A DNA stretch of 43,051 nucleotides from positions 1-43,051 of the forward strand of contig CAMPCW010000005.1 in assembly GCA_946647665.1 (NCBI GenBank). The letters are read 5' to 3'. Below, piece by piece: positions 28,679 to 36,342 of this stretch. Within the stretch, counting starts at the first letter, position 1. Each line of letters starts with the position of its first letter. The DNA is from an uncultured Caryophanales bacterium (lineage in GTDB: Bacteria; Bacillota_I; Bacilli_A; RFN20; CAG-826). Made by a program: the position numbers and the translations under genes. Under the pieces are notes generated by a model. It was not told the origin of the DNA. It worked only from the letters and a program-made list of their open reading frames with translations, and did not search any database.

Positions 28679-29032
28679 TTATTCAGCTGGAGAAGATTCA
28701 ACATCAACAACTTCGGATTCAGGTTTCTTTTTAAGTCTTGCTGCTCTTCTTTGTGCTTTTTCAAAGTCACGATCACTTTTCTTAGCGTTAATTAATAAGA
28801 CGATAACAGCGGCAACTACTGAAACTCCTAAGACGATTAATCCACAAGTAAGGAAGCCAGTTCCAAATACGTTTTTAATGTAGTTGTTTGCGTATCTAAG
28901 ACCACTATTGACACTTAAGAATTCACAAACAAAACCTAATAAGGTATAAATTAATCCCCATAAGCCTAAAAGTAATAATAGACAATAGGCGATTTTTTCA
29001 AAAATAGAAAGTTGTTTTAGTTTCTTCTTCAT
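28679..29032 (-). CDS. Small two-TM membrane protein, unknown
   Basis: 117 aa, two hydrophobic helices and a charged C-terminal tail. Confidence 0.7.
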   Translation of the reverse strand: MKKKLKQLSIFEKIAYCLLLLLGLWGLIYTLLGFVCEFLSVNSGLRYANNYIKNVFGTGFLTCGLIVLGVSVVAAVIVLLINAKKSDRDFEKAQRRAARLKKKPESEVVDVESSPAE

Positions 29033-29055
29033 ATTTTATTCTCCAATTGATGTAA

Positions 29056-29898
29056 TTACGCTTTTGCAGCGGAGTTATTACGGATATCAGAGAGCATTTC
29101 TTGAAGGGCTTTATTAAACTTCTCTTGCCATTTTGGTCCATTTAATGTGAATTTCGCATTAACGCCTTCTAAGGCTTCTTTAAATAAATCTGGGAAGTTC
29201 TTATTGTCTCTTCTGTCTCTTCTTCCTTCAGACATCTCCACGACTTGTAAACACTTATCTAAAACGTCTAATGTTTCATTATCAGTGAATCTTGTGTGTT
29301 CTCTGATATTTCTAAGCATCTTAGCGTAAACAGATAATTCATTTTGTACGATAAAGTTAGATTGAGGGGTAGGTTTTCCACCTGCTTCTCCCATCACTTT
29401 TTGGAATTCAAAGAATGATTTTTGGAAATCTTGCATCATAAGTAAGAATGCGAATAAACGATATTGTCTATCATCATAAGGCATTAATTCTTCAATGACT
29501 GGTTCATTCTCATTTTGTTTTCTTGCTAAATTGACATGGAAATAAATGATGTCTCTAATTGGTTCCATCATTGATGTCACTAATTCATAAATTCTTAAAT
29601 GTTGAGAGTGGTCCACTCTAATTTTTCCATCAGCAGTTTTGACTAAGATGGTTGAGTTATCACCATAAACTTCATCTAATAATTCATCATAGTTTTTTAA
29701 TAATTCGGTGAATTTGTCTTTGTTTGCTTCTAAGAATTTTCCTAAAGGTGTTTCTTTTGATAAACCTTTGGTTAAAACTTCTTTTCTTTGATTAAAGATT
29801 TTTTCGTCGTGTTCACGCGGTAAAACATATTCAAGAGTGTCTCTTAAATGCGTGGCAACGTGAATGATATCAAAATTGTATTGATTAATATTTTTCAT
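29056..29898 (-). CDS. Conserved-looking alpha-helical hypothetical protein
   Basis: 280 aa intact ORF with GGAGGC upstream; no family recognised. Confidence 0.7.
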   Translation of the reverse strand: MKNINQYNFDIIHVATHLRDTLEYVLPREHDEKIFNQRKEVLTKGLSKETPLGKFLEANKDKFTELLKNYDELLDEVYGDNSTILVKTADGKIRVDHSQHLRIYELVTSMMEPIRDIIYFHVNLARKQNENEPVIEELMPYDDRQYRLFAFLLMMQDFQKSFFEFQKVMGEAGGKPTPQSNFIVQNELSVYAKMLRNIREHTRFTDNETLDVLDKCLQVVEMSEGRRDRRDNKNFPDLFKEALEGVNAKFTLNGPKWQEKFNKALQEMLSDIRNNSAAKA

Positions 29899-30100
29899 GA
29901 TATGGCCTCCTTCAATACATTAGGGAAGATTAACTTCACCTGCGGACAATTAACTTCTAATATATTGAGACTGCTAATATTATACACAAGTTATATAAAA
30001 CTACATAAAAGTTTTATCAATTATTTGATTTTCCCGACTTATTCTTGCTTGTAAGCAAAATAAATAATATTCTATTTAAGTAATAATTGGAGGATATCAA

Positions 30101-31276
30101 ATGAAAAAAATATTCATGTTACCCGCTTTATTTGCGCTTGCTGCCACTGGCTGTGGTGGAGATAATCCTAATCCATCAGTAGACGTTCAATGGTCTCAAG
30201 ATGTCAAAACTGAAATGTTAGAATATTTAGGAATGGTTTTACCATATGTCCAATTAGACTCGGCAACCTTATACCACGGTTGGGACGAAGTCAATGAATG
30301 CTATCTTGTTGGTGATGAATCTGAAACCAACGCTTTAATTGGTTATGGAGATAGGCTCACTAACACTGGCTGGACATCGATTGGTAATAATGACTACACC
30401 AAAACAACAGAAGCTGGCGATTTGACCTTACACTATGAGTGGTATGAAGCTACCGAAGAATACCCTTGTGGTAATGAAATTGCGGTGATGATCGAAGGAG
30501 AAGGTGGAGGCGGAACTGATGAACCAGTCACTGGAACATATGAATTTGCGATGAGTGACTATGGATGGTCTGATGCTGAAGTTATTTCTTCAAAATCTCT
30601 TGCTCCAGGATTAACCATTGAAGCAAGTAAGAACGGTGGATCAAATGATCCAAAATACTACGATAATGGTGCCAGCATTAGATTATATGCTAGCAATTCC
30701 ATAACTTTCTCTGCTGATAACCTCACTAAACTTGAATTTGTATTTACGAGAATCGATGACAATATCACATTCACTCCAGATTCAGGAACTTTTGAAGCTA
30801 ATCGTACTGAAAAAACTGGTGTTTGGACTGGTGAGGCAGCATCTGTTACATTTACATTAGGAAGCACAACTGGTAAACAAATCCGTATTTCTAAAGTTAC
30901 TGCCACAGGAACATTCTCTGGAGGAGATACTCCAGTTGATCCAGGCGATGAAAGAACTATTGCTACTATTGCTGAAGATATTGCTACTAATTTAGGTTTT
31001 ACTTCTAGTGATATTGATTGGGATGGAGAAGATGCTTATATTGCTTGTGTGATAGATGGCGCGACTTCTTTAGAAGAAGCATGTATTGAAGGAACATATT
31101 ATTTGCCAGATTATTTAGAAGTATCTGAAGAACCTGCTGCTGGAGAGTGGGATGATGGTGACGCTGGATATTTTGCCACTTATCTTGATAGCGAAAACTC
31201 TATTGCAGTAGAAATTGGTGCCTATTTAAGCGGAAGCGACTACGTCGTCCAATTCTGTGTTTATCAAGCTAATTAA
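30101..31276 (+). CDS. Lipoprotein combining the LPY-x-LD repeat domain and the WTG module
   Basis: lipobox ATGCGG; VQWSQDVKTEMLEYLGMVLPYVQLD matches 26407..28359 repeats; KTGVWTGEAASVTFTLGS matches 15724..18330. Confidence 0.8.
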   Translation: MKKIFMLPALFALAATGCGGDNPNPSVDVQWSQDVKTEMLEYLGMVLPYVQLDSATLYHGWDEVNECYLVGDESETNALIGYGDRLTNTGWTSIGNNDYTKTTEAGDLTLHYEWYEATEEYPCGNEIAVMIEGEGGGGTDEPVTGTYEFAMSDYGWSDAEVISSKSLAPGLTIEASKNGGSNDPKYYDNGASIRLYASNSITFSADNLTKLEFVFTRIDDNITFTPDSGTFEANRTEKTGVWTGEAASVTFTLGSTTGKQIRISKVTATGTFSGGDTPVDPGDERTIATIAEDIATNLGFTSSDIDWDGEDAYIACVIDGATSLEEACIEGTYYLPDYLEVSEEPAAGEWDDGDAGYFATYLDSENSIAVEIGAYLSGSDYVVQFCVYQAN

Positions 31277-31293
31277 TCATTAGTACAATTTAA

Positions 31294-31326
31294 AAGGCCT
31301 TAGCAATCGCTAAGACCTTTTTTTAT
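31294..31326 (+). terminator. Intrinsic terminator
   Basis: AAGGCCTTAGCAATCGCTAAGACCTTTTTTTT. Confidence 0.8.
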
Positions 31327-31341
31327 TATCATAGATAATAA

Positions 31342-31893
31342 TTATTTAATTGGGTTCTCCGCTTGGATAACTCCATATCCACCATCTTTTCTAATATAGA
31401 CAGTAGAGATGCGGTCATCTTCTTCATCTAGATAAACGAAGAAGTCATGTCCTAAAGCCTCCATTCTAGTAATCGCTTCTTCGATTGACATTGGTTGAAG
31501 ATAATAGGATTTAGTTCTTACAACAACATCCTCTCCATCTTCTTTCTTTTCTTCTTCAATTTCTTCAAAGTTAATGGCTTTTCCTAAAGAGATACGGCCA
31601 TTACTTCTATCCATTCTGGTTTTAATTTTTCTCATTTGTCCTTCAAGCTTATCCACTACTAGATCAATAGCAGCGTATAAGTCAGGATTTTCTACTTCGG
31701 CTCTTAAAGGCATAGATGGTAAAAAGATTGTAACTTCTACTTTTTGAGCTTCTTTATGAGCAGAAACCACACAACGACATTCAACTTCGTCGTTAATAAG
31801 GAAGTACTTGTCCATCTTGGCAAGTTTTGTTTGTAAAGCATTAGAAATACCTTCGGTAACTCCAATGTTTTTACCAGTAATTACATATTTCAT
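31342..31893 (-). CDS. hpf: Ribosome hibernation promoting factor, long form
   Basis: MKYVITGKNIGVTEGISNALQTKLAKMDKYF plus C-terminal SIEEAITRMEALGHDFFVYLDEEDDRISTVYIRKDGGYGVI dimerisation domain. Confidence 0.93.
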   Translation of the reverse strand: MKYVITGKNIGVTEGISNALQTKLAKMDKYFLINDEVECRCVVSAHKEAQKVEVTIFLPSMPLRAEVENPDLYAAIDLVVDKLEGQMRKIKTRMDRSNGRISLGKAINFEEIEEEKKEDGEDVVVRTKSYYLQPMSIEEAITRMEALGHDFFVYLDEEDDRISTVYIRKDGGYGVIQAENPIK

Positions 31894-32087
31894 GATATTT
31901 AGCTCCTTTCCAAATCACTGAAATAGGATTTTTAGACATTATTATTATACATTTACATGCGCATTAATTAATAGAACGAATTTATTTATATATCTTTTTA
32001 TTAACTAAGTTAATATCATACAACTTAAAAACTTTTTTTCGCAAGTTTCATTAAAAATGCACTCTTAGATATATAGGAGGCTTAATA

Positions 32088-32429
32088 ATGTCAACAAATA
32101 AACAACCGAAGAAAAAGAGAGAATTTCGTTATCACCCAATCGTTTATACTTGTCGAAACGGAAAAACAATTATGATTGATCATCCAGCATTTATTTTTTT
32201 AGAACAAGATGGAAATTATTACTATGTAACAATTACCCATTCTAACAAAATTAATGAACAAATAGTTTTTAGACTCAAGAAAAACCCAAACCCAAATGAC
32301 AAAAAGGATGCGTTTTGTGTAATGGAAATAAGAAATGATAAGAAACAAAAATTTGGTAGAAAACACAAAAGATGGACAATAGTCCCTGAAGACAAAGAAA
32401 AAATATTACAGTTATTCTATAAAAAATGA
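32088..32429 (+). CDS. Small basic protein, copy 2 of the family (unknown; toxin-like hypothesis)
   Basis: 113 aa; KKREFRYH, HPAFIFLEQDGNYYYVTITHS, KNPNPNDKKDAF, EIRNDKKQKF, KRWTI; AGGAGG RBS. Confidence 0.8.
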   Translation: MSTNKQPKKKREFRYHPIVYTCRNGKTIMIDHPAFIFLEQDGNYYYVTITHSNKINEQIVFRLKKNPNPNDKKDAFCVMEIRNDKKQKFGRKHKRWTIVPEDKEKILQLFYKK

Positions 32430-32505
32430 AAAGATGACTCCGCCATCAGACACAAAGAGCATCCTACATCGGCGTGGACAACTAAGGTCCCCAAGCCATC
32501 TTCGT
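32422..32505 (-). ncRNA. Conserved three-way-junction RNA, copy 2, in the metK 3' region and convergent with the small basic protein gene
   Basis: P1 32431..32439 with 32494..32502, GGAC/GUCC and CGCC/GGCG hairpins, U-tract on minus strand (TTTTCATTTTTT). Confidence 0.65.
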
Positions 32506-32531
32506 ATTATTATTAAACTAAAAGACTTAGC

Positions 32532-33695
32532 TTATTTCAATATTTTTTTAATCATTTCAACCTTATCTAATTTTTCCCAAGGTAAATCAACATCTGGTCG
32601 ACCAAAATGACCATAGTTAGAAATATCTTGATATCTAAATGTTGGTTTTTTAAGTGAGAAATTTTTAATAATCATTCCAGGGCGACAGTCAAACACTTTA
32701 TGGATCACTTCTAAAATCTTTTCATCTGGATATTTACTAGTTTTAAATGTTTTAACCCCAATACTTAAAGGATAATTAACTCCAATTGCATAAGAGAGTT
32801 GTACTTCTAAACGGTCCGCCACTCCTGCTGCTACTAAGTTTTTAGCGATGTATCTAGCCATATAGGCTCCGCTTCTATCAACTTTAGAAGGATCTTTTCC
32901 TGAGAATGCTCCTCCACCATGGTTTGCAGATCCACCATAAGTATCGACAATTATCTTTCTACCAGTTAATCCAGTATCCCCAGCAGGACCACCTAAAACA
33001 AATCTACCGGTTGGATTAATTAAATATTTGAAGTCAGTATTTAAGCCAAATGATTTAGCAACTTCTTGCATGATGTTTTTATGAATATATTCTTTAAATT
33101 CTTTAAGATCCACATCTTCATCATGTTGCACAGACATTAACATGTTATCGATACGAATATGTTTAGGATCGGTATAGTCGATAGTCACTTGACTCTTCAT
33201 ATCTGGTCTAGCGCCCTTAAAAAGCCCTTTGTGGCGTTTTTCACTAGCATCCCTAACAAGTTTATGGGCAATAGAGATTGCAAGCGGCATATAGCCACTA
33301 GTTTCATTTGTGGCATAGCCAAACATTAAGCCTTGGTCACCTGCCCCTAAATCTTCAGGTTTCTTTTGATTTACTCCTTGATTAATATCAGGAGATTGTT
33401 GTTTGGTCTTATCAACGATTTCAATGGTGTGATAATCACATCCATATTCAGGTTTATCATAGCCAATCTTTCTTAAGACATCTTTAACAATTTGAGGAAT
33501 ATCTACTTTTTCTTTACAAGTGATTTCTCCTCCTACAAGGACAAAATCAGTAGTTGCAAAAGTCTCACAAGCAACGTGGGCATCAGGATCCACTTTTAAA
33601 CACGCATCTAAAACTGCGTCACTAATTTGGTCACATACTTTATCTGGATGACCTTCAGATACTGATTCCGATGTAAATAAGATTTTTTCTTTCAT
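32532..33695 (-). CDS. metK: S-adenosylmethionine synthetase
   Basis: FTSESVSEGHPDKVCDQISDA, GAGDQGLMFGYA, GGGAFSGKDPSKVDRS. Confidence 0.98.
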   Translation of the reverse strand: MKEKILFTSESVSEGHPDKVCDQISDAVLDACLKVDPDAHVACETFATTDFVLVGGEITCKEKVDIPQIVKDVLRKIGYDKPEYGCDYHTIEIVDKTKQQSPDINQGVNQKKPEDLGAGDQGLMFGYATNETSGYMPLAISIAHKLVRDASEKRHKGLFKGARPDMKSQVTIDYTDPKHIRIDNMLMSVQHDEDVDLKEFKEYIHKNIMQEVAKSFGLNTDFKYLINPTGRFVLGGPAGDTGLTGRKIIVDTYGGSANHGGGAFSGKDPSKVDRSGAYMARYIAKNLVAAGVADRLEVQLSYAIGVNYPLSIGVKTFKTSKYPDEKILEVIHKVFDCRPGMIIKNFSLKKPTFRYQDISNYGHFGRPDVDLPWEKLDKVEMIKKILK

Positions 33696-33709
33696 GATGA
33701 TTACCTTCT

Positions 33710-33745
33710 ATAAAAATAAAACTTCCCCCAGAATTGGGAGAAGTT
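33710..33745 (-). terminator. Riboswitch expression-platform terminator upstream of metK
   Basis: minus strand AACTTCTCCCAATTCTGGGGGAAGTTTTATTTTT; competing antiterminator GAGAAG/CTTCTC. Confidence 0.85.
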
Positions 33746-33758
33746 ATTTTCTTCTCAA

Positions 33759-33858
33759 CTTATCGATCAAAGTTCTGGGACTTTGCTAAGGAGAGCACTT
33801 ACTCTTCCGAGAGTTGCTATCGTGTTTTTTCATCCTTTTTATCACGATTCTGGATAAG
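33759..33858 (-). promoter_or_regulatory. SAM riboswitch aptamer (SAM-I clan, compact variant)
   Basis: P1 CUUAUC/GAUAAG; CUUAUCcAGA..., GAUGAA..., AUAGCAAC, AAGUGCUcuccuuAGCA; AAGGA/UCCUU pseudoknot; directly upstream of metK. Confidence 0.85.
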
Positions 33859-33882
33859 CATTAATATGATATATAAATACTA

Positions 33883-34131
33883 TTATTTATTCAAGTATTG
33901 TTTGATCGCTTGAGCTAATTGATCCGGACAGCTTGTGCCATTTCGACATTGAATCCCGTTAAGACGTTTATAAGCTTCTTCTAGTGGCATGCCTACAAGT
34001 AGAGCTGCTAGACCTTGAGTATTACCTCTACAGCCACGAATAATTTTTACTTGTTGAATGATGCCGTCTTGATGGTCAATAAACATCTCAACTGAACAAG
34101 TACCTTTAGGGTAGTAATGGATAGTCTCCAT
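33883..34131 (-). CDS. TSCPD-domain protein (TIGR03905-like)
   Basis: IHYYPKGTCSVEMF...GCRGNTQGLAALLVGMPLEEAYKRLNGIQCRNGTSCPDQLAQAI. Confidence 0.88.
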   Translation of the reverse strand: METIHYYPKGTCSVEMFIDHQDGIIQQVKIIRGCRGNTQGLAALLVGMPLEEAYKRLNGIQCRNGTSCPDQLAQAIKQYLNK

Positions 34132-34703
34132 TATTTAACAATTCTCCCATAGACTGTTCCAGCGCAGCCAGCTGCGTTACTCTCATCAGTATCGATATGC
34201 ATTGCTAAAGCAAAATCTTCTCTAACTCTCACTACAACATCACCGAAGATTAAGCTTCTACCTGGATTATCAACTTCAACTTTAACGATTTCTCCGTTTT
34301 TAACACCGAATTCTTCAGCATCTTTTGGAGTCATATGAATATGTCTTTTAGCAACGATGCAGCCTTCGCTTAATTCCACTTCTCCAGCAGGACCCACTAA
34401 TTTAATAGCTGGGGAACCTGCTAAATCGCCAGATTCTCTAACCACTGCAGGAACACCTAAGGTTCTAGCATCAGTAGCAGAGACTTCTACTTGTCCAGCT
34501 TTTCTAAATGGTCCAAGAATTGAGACATTAGGAATAGTCTTTTTAGGTCCAACAATGTCTAATCTAGAAAAAGAGACAAATTGACCTGGTTGAGATAAAG
34601 GTGCTCTGACTTCGAGTTTAGCATCATCACCAAATAAAACCTTAAATTGTTCTTCAGTGACGTGAATATGACGTGCACTAGTTTCCACTAATATTTCTTT
34701 CAT
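34131..34703 (-). CDS. pduL: Phosphate propanoyltransferase/phosphotransacylase, PduL family
   Basis: VETSARHIHVTEEQ, VSILGPFRKAGQVEVSATDARTLGV, VAKRHIHMTP, MHIDTDESNAA. Confidence 0.93.
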   Translation of the reverse strand: MKEILVETSARHIHVTEEQFKVLFGDDAKLEVRAPLSQPGQFVSFSRLDIVGPKKTIPNVSILGPFRKAGQVEVSATDARTLGVPAVVRESGDLAGSPAIKLVGPAGEVELSEGCIVAKRHIHMTPKDAEEFGVKNGEIVKVEVDNPGRSLIFGDVVVRVREDFALAMHIDTDESNAAGCAGTVYGRIVK

Positions 34704-34809
34704 TTTTGTATACCTTCTTTATAGCGATACATATTTTAACAAATATAAGACTAAAAATCACTTGTCTTTTATCATTATTTTTCTTACAATAATCAAGCAA
34801 CTTGAAAAT

Positions 34810-34894
34810 GCGCAGGTGGCGGAACTGGTAGACGCGTACGTTTGAGGGGCGTATATCGCAAGATGTGTGAGTTCGATTCTCATCCCGCGCACCA
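34810..34894 (+). tRNA. tRNA-Leu(GAG)
   Basis: class II tRNA, anticodon loop TTGAGGG, CCA encoded. Confidence 0.93.
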
Positions 34895-34902
34895 TTAGAT
34901 TG

Positions 34903-34934
34903 TTACAGTACACTATGTGTACTGTATTTTTTTA
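34903..34934 (+). terminator. Intrinsic terminator after tRNA-Leu
   Basis: TACAGTACACTATGTGTACTGTATTTTTTT. Confidence 0.85.
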
Positions 34935-34988
34935 CATTTTTAGTAAATATTTATATACTCTTATAGCATATAATGCTATAATATAGAC

Positions 34989-35071
34989 ATAGAAAGATCA
35001 TAAGGATCTTCTTAGATATTGAAGGGTGTAAATGAGGATAGGATTGATGAAATCCTTATTTTACTTTCTAT
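34989..35071 (+). promoter_or_regulatory. Structured 5' leader of the RhuM-like gene
   Basis: closing stem ATAGAAAG/CTTTCTAT, hairpin GTAAATGAGGAT/ATCCTTATTTTAC, alternative hairpin AGGATT/AATCCT; upstream TATAAT. Confidence 0.5.
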
Positions 35072-35088
35072 AGAAATAGGAGGTCCAT

Positions 35089-36300
35089 ATGGACAATTTT
35101 AAAATTATCAAATTTACAGACAGAGATATTTCTCTTGATGTAAAAGTGTCTGTCGAAGACGGCACTATCTGGCTATCCGCTAATGAGATGGCCACACTCT
35201 TTAATGTTGCGGTAACAACAATAAGAAGAATTATTAAATCAACCTACAATGTTTATAACACTACCAAAAGTGCAATAAGTGCAAAAAATGCATCTTTTGC
35301 ATCTATGGTTGTACGTTCAGCAAAGAAAAAGCCTTTAATATTATATGGTTTTAATGTCATCAAAACATTAGGCATGAGATTTAATAAAGATACCGTTGAA
35401 AAACTAGAATCTTTTGTTAACGAATCATTTAGAATAAAAGAAAACCACAATATCATTATTTATAATAATGGTTCATTATCTCTAGATGTCACAATCTCGC
35501 CAAAAGAAGAAACGGTTTGGCTTACTCAAGTTCAAATATCACTACTATTTGAGACAACCGTAAGCAATATTTCAATACACATAAAAAACATTCTTAGCGA
35601 TAATGAGTTAGATTCTGATTCAGTTATTAAGGATTTCTTAAGTACTGCCCAAGATAATAAGCAATATTTAGTGAGGCAATATAACCTAGATATGATATTA
35701 GCAATCGGGTATAGAATCAAAGGCAAAAGAGCAATAGAATTTAGAAAATGGGTGTCTAATGTCTTAAAAGAATACATGATCAAAGGGTACGCTATTAACG
35801 AAAATAGAGCGATAATTACTGCTGATAATTTCCTAAGACTTGAAAATGAGATTTATAGTTTAAAAAACAAAATTGAAAACATCGTAAAAGACAATTCTTA
35901 CGCAAAAGAGAAAATTGTTTTCAAAGGAGAAGTGTTCGATGCATATGAATTAATATCTTCGATTGTTTCTAAAGCGAATGAAAAAATAATAATCATTGAT
36001 CCATATTTCGATTATCAAAGCTTGATTTTTTTGAAAAAAGTATCTCCTAAAGTTAACAGAATAATTTATAAATCTCGCTATTCAACTTTATCAATTGAAG
36101 AAATAAATAAATTTATCATCCAATATGGAAAAATCACAGTAATCGATAATAATGATTTCCATGATCGTTTTATAATAATTGATGATAAAGAATGTTACTC
36201 CATTGGTTCATCATTAAATTATGCCGGAACTAAGACATTTGGAATAATAAAAATTGAAACAAAAGAACTTGTTGAATCAATATTATCTCATCTTAACTAA
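35089..36300 (+). CDS. RhuM-family protein (tandem RhuM-like domains) with C-terminal PLD-like domain
   Basis: ETVWLTQVQISLLFETTVSNISIHIKNIL, QYNLDMILAIGYRIKGKRAIEFRKWVSNVLKEYMIKGYAIN; C-terminal HDRFIIIDDKECYSIGSSLNYAG. Confidence 0.82.
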   Translation: MDNFKIIKFTDRDISLDVKVSVEDGTIWLSANEMATLFNVAVTTIRRIIKSTYNVYNTTKSAISAKNASFASMVVRSAKKKPLILYGFNVIKTLGMRFNKDTVEKLESFVNESFRIKENHNIIIYNNGSLSLDVTISPKEETVWLTQVQISLLFETTVSNISIHIKNILSDNELDSDSVIKDFLSTAQDNKQYLVRQYNLDMILAIGYRIKGKRAIEFRKWVSNVLKEYMIKGYAINENRAIITADNFLRLENEIYSLKNKIENIVKDNSYAKEKIVFKGEVFDAYELISSIVSKANEKIIIIDPYFDYQSLIFLKKVSPKVNRIIYKSRYSTLSIEEINKFIIQYGKITVIDNNDFHDRFIIIDDKECYSIGSSLNYAGTKTFGIIKIETKELVESILSHLN

Positions 36301-36301
36301 A

Positions 36302-36342
36302 GTAAAAGCGCAGGTCATTCAAATCCTGCGCTTTTCTTATTT
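36302..36342. terminator. Bidirectional intrinsic terminator
   Basis: AAAAGCGCAGGTCATTCAAATCCTGCGCTTTT. Confidence 0.85.

Noticed and set aside
32088-32505. Module as a classical type III ToxIN system
   Set aside because: No tandem RNA repeats upstream of the gene; the RNA is a single unit, downstream and convergent, and the protein is shorter than ToxN and does not show its recognisable sequence.
34357-35783. ORFs 34357..34584 (+), 35253..35456 (-), 35532..35783 (-)
   Set aside because: Antisense to pduL and the RhuM-like gene, no supporting signals.
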